A stretch of DNA of 7,939 bases, from assembly GCA_900548415.1 (NCBI GenBank), contig URKO01000040.1, positions 1 through 7,939 of the forward strand. The letters run 5' to 3'. The notes beneath the pieces were generated by a model. The model saw only the letters and a list, made by a program, of their open reading frames with translations. It made no database searches and had not been told where the DNA came from. Below, piece after piece: positions 1-6,525 of this stretch. The stretch is from an uncultured Porphyromonas sp. Lineage in GTDB: Bacteria; Bacteroidota; Bacteroidia; Bacteroidales; Porphyromonadaceae. Made by a program: the position numbers and the translations under genes. Position 1 is the stretch's first letter, and each line of letters opens with the position of its first letter.

Positions 1-1150
1 TGGAATTGAGATTCACCGTCTCCCGCAGCAGCGCCCACAGGGACAGTACGCCGCCCTTCGCGTAAGCAGGCTTCACGATCTCCAGCCGTTCGTAGTGTTC
101 GTTGACGTTCTGCATCAGCTTGCCGAAGCTGTCCCGCAGGAAGAAGCGAACAGAAAGTCGGGCCGCATTGGGCGCCAGACCCAGAATGTAAAAGGTGCGG
201 TTTGGGTCGACGCCCAAGTCATTGCATAGCTCGCATTTTGCCAGTTTACTGAGAACTGCTTGCAGATCTTGCTCTGATATGGTCGATGGCATATTGCCGG
301 ACATGAAGGACATGAACAAGTCCTGATAAACCGGCTCTGCGCCCTCCGCCCAGCAGATGATGGTGGTATCGCCAATGACCTGCACATTGTCTCTTTTAGC
401 CAGCAGATGGTTCAGAGCGGCGGTATAGGCAAAAGCAGCGTATTTGCCCACCGGCGCATTATAATTTTGTTCCCGTCCATAGGAACAAAAGGCCGGTGCG
501 TTAAATGACACCAGCGCCGCACCGCTGGACTGGGCGTCCCGCACACCCTTGATGGCGGGATGGGTGGCAGTGATCTCATCCTCACGGCCTGTGACAAGGC
601 ACTGCATCCTCACAGCGTTCTCATCTGCGCCATCCCTGTACCGCTGCCATGCCTCACAGATGGCGGCATCCTCATAAGAATAGCAGCCATCTATCCGGAG
701 CAACAGATTCCCGCCTGCGGTGACCGCCTCGTACTGCCCGGACAATGCGGGGTGTTCCATCGCTTTTTCCGACTGCCAGGTGTCGAAGAAGGCCAGTATC
801 GCTTTGGCAATGGGCGAATCCACATCATCCAATACGGCATGGTGAAGTCTTGCGGCGGCGCGGAAGCAGTCCCGGCTACGTTCCGACTTCCCTTTCTGGT
901 CAACGCCCAGCAGATAGGCGGAATTGTCCCACAGGAAGTTGGATGCAATGCCAACGGTGCGCTTTACCGCCGACGGCAGAATCATCGACTGTGGACGCAG
1001 GACGGTTTTCTTTCCCATTATTACTTCTTCCATCGTTGGGACCACCTGCGTCACCTGACCGTCTTTATCCAGGCACAGGGCAAAGCTGATCTTTGCCGGG
1101 CTCCAGCCGGGAGCGGCGATCTCACCGCGCTTGAGAAGATCCTCGTAATA
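1..1150 (-). CDS. cas8c: Type I-C CRISPR Cas8c/Csd1, partial (N-terminal two thirds, start codon missing)
   Basis: This minus-strand frame is open for 383 codons from 1150 to 2 with no stop, and it leaves the window at position 1. Known role of the family: Cas8c (Csd1) is the large subunit of the type I-C Cascade complex, involved in PAM recognition and target DNA binding. Seen here: an N-terminal stretch YYEDLLKRGEIAAPGW typical of the Csd1 start, then KRTVGIASNFLWDNSAYLLG at about residues 63-82. The hallmark FYILGLAPNAARLSVRFFL lies near residues 320-338, followed by NVNEHYERLEIVKPAY. Family members are roughly 560-600 residues, so the C-terminal third lies beyond the left edge. The first eight or so codons, including ATG, are absent: upstream in frame come three unrelated codons (F, Y, I) and then TAG at 1160-1162. 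Cas5c would normally sit upstream but is replaced by a Bacteroidales gene fragment. Intact coding argues for recent joining, not old decay. The family call is by recognition only; the source lineage is inferred. Confidence 0.88.
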
Positions 1151-1163
1151 GAAATAGATCTAT
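1140..1163. other. Junction between cas8c and the LRR/T9SS gene
   Basis: Recognisable Cas8c coding on the minus strand ends at the Tyr codon covering 1148-1150. Recognisable leucine-rich-repeat coding on the plus strand (EIDLSNSPSIDSLICDINQI) begins at about 1151. Both genes are therefore broken internally at the same point, each losing its 5' part. No insertion-sequence end, tRNA, integrase or obvious repeat is visible at the join. Two explanations remain: a chimeric contig, or an illegitimate recombination event. The sequence alone does not decide between them, but simultaneous mid-gene truncation of two genes from different lineages makes misassembly a serious possibility. Confidence 0.7.
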
Positions 1164-1894
1164 CAAACAGTCCTAGCATCGACTCACTGATTTGTGATAT
1201 CAATCAGATTAAGGAGCGCAAGATGACTAAGCTGGTCAATAGTTTGCCAGACTTACAAGGTAAAGAGGTGGGACTTTTTAGAGTGTTTAATGAGACGAGT
1301 GAGCGTGAAGGAAACGTTTGCCTCTCGGACCATGTAGAGATCGCCAAAGCTAAAGGCTGGAATACTCAGTTCAGGCGGGATCGTTATCGCGATATATGGT
1401 ACGACTATACAGGAGCAGATAAGCCTACTTTTGTTGTAACTGATGAGTCAACTCGCGGAGGCTCCGTCACTATCACAGGTGCTAGCAACCTTAATACAGT
1501 TGCCTACGGCACAGAGCTGACCATAGAAGCTATACCCGCTACTGGCTACAAGCTGACGGCTCTCACCGCTAATAGTGCGGATATCCTTACGACGAAGAAG
1601 GTGGTCGTCACGGATAATGTGACCATCAAGGCGACCTTTGTGGATCACACGGGCGTGGAGACGACCATCACGCAGCAAACCCAGCTCTACCCGAACCCCG
1701 CGACTGACCACCTAGTTGTGGAGGGTGTAGCACCTGCCAGCGAGGTGACGCTGCACAGCATGACGGGCGAACGGCTCTATGCGGGTCGTGCCGATGGTCG
1801 AGGCGTGCTACAGATTGACCTGACACCCTATGCGGACGGGGTTTACCTAGTCTGCGTAGCGGGCGAGACTTACCGAGTAGTGGTAAGGCACTAG
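1151..1894 (+). CDS. C-terminal fragment of a BspA-like leucine-rich-repeat protein with T9SS type A sorting domain
   Basis: About 247 residues remain of what was probably a longer secreted surface protein. In order: the end of a leucine-rich repeat (EIDLSNSPSIDSLICDINQI), then the segment LVNSLPDLQGKEVGLFRVF...EGNVC...AKAKGWNT that commonly follows such repeats in Porphyromonas and Prevotella. Next comes a beta-rich repeat domain at about 1455-1650 (GGSVTITGAS...GYKLTALTAN...NVTIKATF). Last is a type A sorting domain at about 1680-1891 (LYPNPATD, VTLHSMTGERL, GVYLVCVAGETYRVVVRH). In the family the sorting domain directs export across the outer membrane by type IX secretion and surface attachment; the LRR part usually serves adhesion. 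The signal peptide and most repeats are lost at the junction. The open frame runs back to an ATG at 560, but codons before about 1151 are the antisense of cas8c and are not real protein. An internal ATG at 1223 exists but would leave no export signal, so this copy is probably non-functional as it stands. Confidence 0.8.
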   Translation, partial: EIDLSNSPSIDSLICDINQIKERKMTKLVNSLPDLQGKEVGLFRVFNETSEREGNVCLSDHVEIAKAKGWNTQFRRDRYRDIWYDYTGADKPTFVVTDESTRGGSVTITGASNLNTVAYGTELTIEAIPATGYKLTALTANSADILTTKKVVVTDNVTIKATFVDHTGVETTITQQTQLYPNPATDHLVVEGVAPASEVTLHSMTGERLYAGRADGRGVLQIDLTPYADGVYLVCVAGETYRVVVRH

Positions 1895-1936
1895 AATCAA
1901 AAAAGGGGCGAACGATGGTTCGCCCCTTTTTTGATT
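1895..1936. terminator. Perfect 19-bp-stem terminator, probably bidirectional
   Basis: The arms 1895-1913 and 1918-1936 are perfect reverse complements separated by the loop GATG. The GC-rich core GGGGCGAAC is followed by CCCC and six T residues, and six A residues precede it, so it looks like an intrinsic terminator on either strand. It begins directly after the TAG stop of the T9SS gene fragment at 1892-1894. Confidence 0.9.
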
Positions 1937-1985
1937 AGAGATTAAAGATTGGCTGTTGGCTGTTAGCCTTTGGCTGTTAGCTAGA
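1934..1985 (+). repeat. Left inverted end of the repeat element
   Basis: The end begins ATTAGAGATTA, continues with three GGCTGTT heptamers (two spaced by one base, one further on) and closes with GCTAGA. The matching right end is at 2556-2600 in reverse complement. The match is imperfect: the left copy carries extra bases between the outer 11-mer and the heptamers and has TTAGCC between them. Its first three bases overlap the right arm of the terminator. Confidence 0.75.
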
Positions 1986-2015
1986 GCCATCGGAGGGAGG
2001 CGAACGAATAGCTCG

Positions 2016-2059
2016 CATCGTAAAAGCTGGACATTGTAACCTTTAACGGGGACGGACGC
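2016..2059 (+). repeat. Direct repeat A, copy 1 (copy 2 at 2406-2449)
   Basis: Begins CATCGTAAAAGCTGGACAT and ends GGGGACGGACGC. It matches 2406-2449 with one mismatch (T versus C at 2035/2425). In copy 1 a 47-base insertion-like stretch (2060-2106) separates it from repeat B, while in copy 2 the two repeats run together. Confidence 0.85.
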
Positions 2060-2106
2060 CCGACCGAGCGTCCCTACATTTCGCTATACGTCTCGTTTGG
2101 ACACAA

Positions 2107-2199
2107 CGGACGCACAGATCGTGCGTCCCTACAGGACGACGTGGGGGGATGACGGACACACTAAGACTCGAGGCTAGCCGTGACTGAATCCTGTAGGGA
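2107..2199 (+). repeat. Direct repeat B, copy 1 (copy 2 at 2443-2535)
   Basis: This 93-base block starts with the hairpin GGACGCAC-AGATC-GTGCGTCC (2108-2128), continues through CTACAGGACGACGTGG and ends CTGTAGGGA. It matches 2443-2535 with three mismatches, so duplication was recent or the copies are kept alike by gene conversion. Confidence 0.85.
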
Positions 2200-2223
2200 C
2201 GCTCGAGAGTGTCTAGCCGGAGG

Positions 2224-2353
2224 GCGTCCGTTGTCGAACAATCTTGACGACACTAGCCGTGACGGAATCCTGTAGGGACGCACGATCTGTGCGTCCGTTG
2301 TCGAACGATCTTGACGATACTAGCCGTGACTGAACCCTGTAGGGACGCACGAT
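2224..2353 (+). repeat. Near-tandem 63-bp direct repeats with 67-bp spacing
   Basis: Copies 2224-2286 and 2291-2353 both run from GCGTCCGTTGTCGAAC to GGGACGCACGAT and differ at four positions. Between the cores lies the perfect hairpin 2276-2296 (GGACGCAC, loop GATCT, GTGCGTCC). That hairpin is the exact reverse complement of the one at 2108-2128, so the same hairpin unit is present in both orientations. Confidence 0.8.
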
Positions 2354-2405
2354 GAGTGTCTAGCGGGAGGGCGTCCGTTGTGTCAAAGCAAGACGAGTAA
2401 TCCGT

Positions 2406-2535
2406 CATCGTAAAAGCTGGACATCGTAACCTTTAACGGGGACGGACGCACAGATCGTGCGTCCCTACAGGACGACGTGGGGGGATGACGGACACACTAT
2501 GACTCGATACTAGCCGTGACTGAATCCTGTAGGGA
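2406..2535 (+). repeat. Fused second copy of direct repeats A and B
   Basis: This 130-base block carries repeat A (2406-2449) overlapping directly into repeat B (2443-2535). It is the uninterrupted version of the sequence spread over 2016-2199. It contains the hairpin 2444-2464 with an eight-base-pair GGACGCAC stem. Confidence 0.85.
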
Positions 2536-2555
2536 GCAGTAACGGACGCAGGGGT

Positions 2556-2600
2556 TCTAGCCAACAGCCAACAGCCAACAGCTAAGAGCTAATCTCTAAT
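2556..2600 (-). repeat. Right inverted end of the repeat element
   Basis: Starts TCTAGCC, has three AGCCAAC-type units in tandem, then AGCTAAGAGC and ends AATCTCTAAT. Read on the minus strand it gives ATTAGAGATTA, then three TGTTGGC units, then TAGA, matching the left end at 1934-1985. It stops five bases before the probable promoter box of the transketolase gene. Confidence 0.75.
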
Positions 2601-2605
2601 TTTCG

Positions 2606-2613
2606 TACCTTTG
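2606..2613 (+). promoter_or_regulatory. Probable Bacteroidetes -7 promoter box for the transketolase operon
   Basis: TACCTTTG matches the Bacteroidetes -7 consensus TAnnTTTG exactly. It lies 63 bases before the transketolase ATG, giving a likely leader of about 50-60 bases. No clear TTG-type -33 element is seen; that position falls inside the right inverted end of the repeat element (about 2580-2590). Assignment rests on consensus match and position only. Confidence 0.6.
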
Positions 2614-2631
2614 AAGTCGTAAGTTTTACCC

Positions 2632-2649
2632 GTGAGACGTAGGTCTCAC
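2632..2649 (+). promoter_or_regulatory. Leader hairpin upstream of transketolase
   Basis: GTGAGAC (2632-2638), loop GTAG, GTCTCAC (2643-2649) forms a perfect seven-base-pair stem within the probable 5' leader, 27 bases before the start codon. It has no following T tract, so it does not look like a terminator. A role in mRNA stability or protein binding is possible but unproven. Confidence 0.45.
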
Positions 2650-2676
2650 CTTTAAGTAAAGAACCTCTATCGCATT

Positions 2677-4764
2677 ATGAGCAACAAAATGACTGATCAG
2701 ACTTCATCAACCCAAGAGCAGCCTATGAGCATCGCTGAGCGTGCTGCCGACAATATCCGCGCCCTCGCTATCTCGATGGTCGAGCGCGCTAAGAGTGGCC
2801 ACCCTGGTGGGGCTATGGGCGGAGCGGACTTTATCCAGGTCCTCTTCTCCGAGCAACTGCGCTATGACCCACGTAACCCGGAGCACCCCGCACGGGATCG
2901 CTTCTTTATGGATCCTGGCCACATGTCGCCGATGCTCTACGCACAGTTGGCACTGGCGGGATTCTTTACGATGGAGGAGCTGGCAGCTTTCCGCTCGTGG
3001 GGCAGTCCTACGCCTGGACACCCAGAGCTATCGCGTAGCCGTATGATCGAGAACACGAGTGGTCCGCTGGGACAGGGACACACCTACGCTGTGGGTGCCG
3101 CCATCGCGGCTAAGTTTCTCCAGCACCGTCTTGGCGATACGCTGATGCCACAACGTATCTACGCTTTTATCTCTGATGGCGGTATCCAGGAGGAGATCAG
3201 TCAGGGTGCGGGGCGCATTGCTGGCGACCTAGGGCTGGACAACCTGATCATGTACTACGACTGCAACGACATACAGCTCTCGACGCGTGTTGAGGATATC
3301 ACGGCTGAGGACGTTGCGGCTAAGTATGATGCGTGGGGCTGGAACGTCTTTGAGGTGCCGGGCAATGACCCCGCAGCGCTGAGTCAGGTGCTACAAGACG
3401 CTATTGAGACTTCCGAAGAGACAGGCGCGCCGACGCTTATCATTGGCTATACCAATATGGCTTACAAGGCGGTCGACGAGGAAGGTAATCCGCTGGCAAA
3501 TCTGATCGCAACGCACGGCCAACCGATCTCTAAGGCGGGTGCTTCGTATGCTAAGACGATGGAGGCGCTGGGTGCTGACCCGAACAATCCTTTTACCATA
3601 TATGAGGATGTGGCTGCCTTCTACGCTGAGCGTCGCAAGGAGCTGATCGCCTACTGGGATGGTCAGTACAAGATCCAGGAGAAATACAAGAAGGAGCACC
3701 CTGATCAGGCGAAGCTCTATGACCGTTGGTTTGCTGCAGAGCCTACCTACGATGTAGCTTGGCAGGAGATCGCTCAGAAGGCTAATCAGGCTACGCGTGC
3801 CGCCTCGGCAACAGTGCTGAGTGAACTGGCGAAGCGGGTGGATAATATGATCGTTGCCTCGGCCGACCTCTCTAACTCGGACAAGACGGACGGCTATCTC
3901 AAGGGTACGAAGGCACTGGAGGCGGACGACTTCTCAGGCAAGTTCCTCCAGGCTGGTGTCTCGGAGCTTACGATGGCAGCGATCTGCGTGGGTATCACCC
4001 TGCATGGCGGTATGCGTGCAGCGTGCGGTACCTTCTTTGTCTTCTCAGACTATATGAAGCCTGTCGTCCGTATGGCTGGGCTGATGGAGCAACCGGTCAT
4101 CTTCATCTGGTCACACGACTCCTTTAGAGTTGGTGAGGACGGGCCTACACACGAGCCGGTCGAGCAGGAGGCGCAGATACGTCTCCTCGAGCATCTGCAC
4201 AACCACTCGGGTCGTCGTGCCCTACAGGTGCTACGTCCAGCTGATGTGCATGAGGCTACGGTCGCCTGGCAGATGGCTATGGAAAACCTCCACACGCCGA
4301 CTGCTCTCATCTTCTCTCGCCAAAACATCCAGGACTTACCTAACCCCACCTATGAGCGTGCTTGCCAGCTGAAGCGTGGCGCTTACGTGGTCTCTGATAC
4401 GACGCCAGCTGGCGAGACGCCCGACCTGACGCTCATCGCCTCGGGTAGTGAGGTGAGTACGCTAGTACAGGCTGCTGAGCTACTTAAGGGCAAGGGGTAC
4501 AAGCTTCGCATTGTCTCGATACCGAGCGAGGGGCTCTTCTTCGATCAGCCTGAGGCATATCGTGAGAGCGTGATCCCCGCAGAGGGCGCACGCTTCGGTC
4601 TGACCGCTGGACTGCCTGTGACGCTCCTTCGCCTGGTCGGGGATATGGAGCATATCCACGGGTTGGAGAGCTTCGGCTTCTCCGCTCCCTACACGGTGCT
4701 GGACGAGAAGCTCGGCTTCACCGCTGAGGCGGTGGCACAGCGTATCGAGGAGCTTTGCCACTAG
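2677..4764 (+). CDS. tkt: Transketolase
   Basis: Thiamine-diphosphate enzyme that moves two-carbon ketol units between sugar phosphates in the non-oxidative pentose phosphate pathway; cytosolic. At 695 residues it is slightly longer than the roughly 660 of E. coli. Domains in order: N-terminal cofactor domain with SGHPGGAMGGADF (40-52), DPGHMSP (79-85), SGPLGQGH (128-135) and the diphosphate/metal-binding region SDGG...DCNDIQ (166-200). The central domain has SADLSNSDKTDG (395-406), AGVSELTM with the presumed catalytic Glu430, and THEPVEQ (491-497). The C-terminal domain has LIASGSEVSTL (586-596) and GLESFGFSAPYTVLDEKLGF (662-681). The variants SDGG and GVSELTM, in place of the GDG and GVREFGM seen in proteobacterial enzymes, are usual for the Bacteroidales form. 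No strong Shine-Dalgarno is seen, as usual in this phylum; ATG 2677 is preferred, but ATG at 2689 and 2725 are possible. It heads the probable four-gene operon. Confidence 0.95.
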   Translation: MSNKMTDQTSSTQEQPMSIAERAADNIRALAISMVERAKSGHPGGAMGGADFIQVLFSEQLRYDPRNPEHPARDRFFMDPGHMSPMLYAQLALAGFFTMEELAAFRSWGSPTPGHPELSRSRMIENTSGPLGQGHTYAVGAAIAAKFLQHRLGDTLMPQRIYAFISDGGIQEEISQGAGRIAGDLGLDNLIMYYDCNDIQLSTRVEDITAEDVAAKYDAWGWNVFEVPGNDPAALSQVLQDAIETSEETGAPTLIIGYTNMAYKAVDEEGNPLANLIATHGQPISKAGASYAKTMEALGADPNNPFTIYEDVAAFYAERRKELIAYWDGQYKIQEKYKKEHPDQAKLYDRWFAAEPTYDVAWQEIAQKANQATRAASATVLSELAKRVDNMIVASADLSNSDKTDGYLKGTKALEADDFSGKFLQAGVSELTMAAICVGITLHGGMRAACGTFFVFSDYMKPVVRMAGLMEQPVIFIWSHDSFRVGEDGPTHEPVEQEAQIRLLEHLHNHSGRRALQVLRPADVHEATVAWQMAMENLHTPTALIFSRQNIQDLPNPTYERACQLKRGAYVVSDTTPAGETPDLTLIASGSEVSTLVQAAELLKGKGYKLRIVSIPSEGLFFDQPEAYRESVIPAEGARFGLTAGLPVTLLRLVGDMEHIHGLESFGFSAPYTVLDEKLGFTAEAVAQRIEELCH

Positions 4765-4776
4765 TGGACAAGAGCT

Positions 4777-5793
4777 ATGGGACTATTCTCGCGCTTCAAG
4801 AAATCAAATAAAAAGTCTCCTGTCTCAACCGAAGAGGTCGAGCAGGAGACGACTGACGTCACGCAGGAGGTAGCGGAGCAAACAACGGACCCCAAGGCGG
4901 ACACGCTCAAGGCGAACACGCTGAAGTTTGACGCGCTCCGGGCGCTCAAGATAGGCGAGGTGGACTTTGCGATACGCGCTCTGCGCACTTCGCTGGAGGA
5001 GATCGACGACCCTGAGTGTCGCCTTTACCTAGCGCAGGCTTTGCAACGCAAGCCCGATCTAGCGGGTTCATTGGCTGAGCTGACGACCATACTAGAGGCT
5101 TATCCTGACTATCCGATGGCTCTCTATGAGGCGACCAAAGTCTCTAACGGACTGGATCAGCACAGCGAGACGATCGCCTACGCTGAGCGCGCCTTGGCGA
5201 CCGAGCTGGAGACGTCACAGCAAGCTGAGCTACACCGCATGAAAGCTCAGGCGCAGCTGGCTCTAAGTGAGTCTGAGCAAGCACTCGCAACCATCGACCA
5301 AGCATTACAACTGACGAACGAGGTGCCACTCTACTGGCTCATCAAGGTGAAGGTGCTGATAGCACTGGAGCGTTGGGAGGAGGCTTTGGCGGTTGCTCTA
5401 GAGACGGCGGAGAAGTTTCCCGAGGAGGAGCGAGCTTACCTCTACGAGGGTTTGATCACTTACCACGAGGGCGACAAGGAGCGTGCTGAGCATGCTTTCC
5501 GACAGGTGGTGGAGACGGATCCCTTCAACGTGGAGGGCTACATGCACCTGACTCATCTCGTGGAGGAGCTACGGGGCAAGGAGGCTGCTGCCGATGAGAT
5601 GGAGCAGGCTCTGGATATGATCCCCCAACCGACCCGTGCGCTCCTCGACTATGCGGCTCTACTATACAAAGAGTGCGACCGCACGGAGCAGTACGAGGGA
5701 GTGCAGCAGATGCTGGTGGATCTTCCTGAAGACGCTGAGACAAAGGCGGGCGAAGTCAACTTCGCCAATCTGTACGCTGGTGGCTTTTACTAG
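4777..5793 (+). CDS. Tetratricopeptide-repeat protein
   Basis: A 338-residue, mostly helical protein starting 12 bases after the transketolase stop, so probably co-transcribed and perhaps translationally linked. The first 12 residues are basic (MGLFSRFKKSNK) without a signal peptide or lipobox. An acidic, Glu/Thr/Gln-rich linker follows (18-45), then repeated helix pairs from about 48 to 316. TPR-like signatures include ALRALKIGEVDFAIRALRTS (53-72), ETIAYAERAL (131-140), QALATIDQALQLT (168-180), RWEEALAVALETAEKFPEE (199-217) and GDKERAEHAFRQVVETDPFN (232-251). The C terminus NFANLYAGGFY is distinctive and may be conserved in relatives. TPR arrays bind partner proteins, but no partner or enzymatic domain can be read here. 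Cytoplasmic location is inferred from the lack of an export signal. The fold call is secure; the role is unknown. Confidence 0.85.
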   Translation: MGLFSRFKKSNKKSPVSTEEVEQETTDVTQEVAEQTTDPKADTLKANTLKFDALRALKIGEVDFAIRALRTSLEEIDDPECRLYLAQALQRKPDLAGSLAELTTILEAYPDYPMALYEATKVSNGLDQHSETIAYAERALATELETSQQAELHRMKAQAQLALSESEQALATIDQALQLTNEVPLYWLIKVKVLIALERWEEALAVALETAEKFPEEERAYLYEGLITYHEGDKERAEHAFRQVVETDPFNVEGYMHLTHLVEELRGKEAAADEMEQALDMIPQPTRALLDYAALLYKECDRTEQYEGVQQMLVDLPEDAETKAGEVNFANLYAGGFY

Positions 5794-5807
5794 AAAAGAC
5801 GAACTCT

Positions 5808-6506
5808 ATGTCAGCCAAGCAGCGCAAGTGGTACGTCGTATGGGAGGGTTATCGGCCAGGCATCTATGATGACTGGCAAGACTGCAAGATGCAGATCGAG
5901 GGCTTCCAAGGGGCTAAGTATAAGTCCTACCCGACGGCAAAGCAAGCGCAGGAAGCCTTCGAGCTAGGCTACGACGAGGGACGCAAGCTGGGACAGCAGC
6001 ATCGTGTTGCTAAGCCTGAGAGCAATAAGCTACAAGTGCAGCACAGTGTGGAGCAAGCGCCTGATCAACTCATCGGAGACAAGGTGGCGCCAAAAGGCTT
6101 CCTCAACCACTCGATAGCTGTCGATGGAGCCTGCTCGTCTAACCCAGGCGTGACGGAGTATCGTGGCGTCTACACCTTTAGCCATGCGGAGCTCTTTCGA
6201 GCGGTGATCCCGTGGGGTACGAACAACATTGGTGAGTACCTAGCCATCGTGCACGCCTTGGCGCTTATGGAGCAGGGCAAGCTCCCGCCTCTGCCTATCT
6301 ACTCCGACAGCAAGGTGGCACTCGGCTGGGTGGCGCAAGCACGTTGCCGCACGCGACTGGACTCGACGGATCCACGTAGTGCTAAGACCTACGAACTGAT
6401 CATGCGTGCCACACATTGGCTGAAGACGCACACCTTTCGGGTACCACTGCTGAAGTGGGACACAGTCGCTTGGGGCGAGATCCCCGCAGACTTCGGCCGT
6501 AAGTAG
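5808..6506 (+). CDS. rnhA: Ribonuclease H with N-terminal viroplasmin (hybrid-binding) domain
   Basis: Expected to cut the RNA strand of RNA-DNA hybrids such as R-loops and Okazaki primers. Residues 6-51 (KWYVVWEGYRPGIYDDWQDC...YPTAKQAQEAF) form the viroplasmin/RNase H1 hybrid-binding domain. A Gln-rich linker (about 60-95) joins it to an RNase H fold. Visible acidic residues fit the family set: Asp106 in AVDGACSSNPG, Glu143 in NNIGEYLA and Asp167 in YSDSKVALGW. The probable fourth is Asp228 in the C-terminal WGEIPADFGRK, although Asp218 in KWDT is an alternative. The C-terminal ending replaces the usual GHxGxxxNxxAD handle of E. coli RNase HI, a form found in Bacteroidetes relatives. The length of 232 residues suits the two-domain architecture. 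It starts 14 bases after the TPR gene, within the same likely operon. The symbol is by analogy, since E. coli rnhA lacks the viroplasmin domain. Confidence 0.88.
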   Translation: MSAKQRKWYVVWEGYRPGIYDDWQDCKMQIEGFQGAKYKSYPTAKQAQEAFELGYDEGRKLGQQHRVAKPESNKLQVQHSVEQAPDQLIGDKVAPKGFLNHSIAVDGACSSNPGVTEYRGVYTFSHAELFRAVIPWGTNNIGEYLAIVHALALMEQGKLPPLPIYSDSKVALGWVAQARCRTRLDSTDPRSAKTYELIMRATHWLKTHTFRVPLLKWDTVAWGEIPADFGRK

Positions 6507-6525
6507 CCGCGCCGTCACTGAGGCC

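Larger units (their letters stand above)
1934..2600. repeat. 667-bp non-coding repeat element with inverted ends
   Basis: No convincing gene lies here; the stretch is a mosaic of repeats. It starts with ATTAGAGATTA followed by GGCTGTT copies and ends with the reverse complement: AGCCAAC copies, then TAATCTCTAAT interrupted by a few bases. Inside are two long direct repeats (2016-2059 with 2406-2449, and 2107-2199 with 2443-2535). A motif beginning TAGCCGTGAC recurs at 2175, 2254, 2321 and 2511. Several hairpins have GGACGC/GCGTCC stems, often preceded by CTGTAG. It encodes no transposase, so it resembles a MITE-like or REP-like intergenic element. Target-site duplications are not apparent, and whether it moves is unknown. 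Other copies in the genome would be expected. Confidence 0.75.

Noticed and set aside
115..954. Three shorter minus-strand frames within the cas8c region
   Set aside because: They are out of frame with the 383-codon Cas8c reading and show no homology that I recognise; the Cas8c frame explains the region.
745..1089. Plus-strand 114-residue frame
   Set aside because: Antisense shadow of the cas8c coding frame; Arg/Pro/Ser-rich with no recognisable domain.
1934..2600. Integron attC array or insertion sequence
   Set aside because: No transposase or integrase frame and no attC core sites are seen; the repeats are hairpin mosaics between inverted ends.
1934..2600. Target-site duplication flanking the repeat element
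   Set aside because: Bases outside the two ends (TTTTG on the left, TTTCG on the right) do not form a convincing duplicated target.
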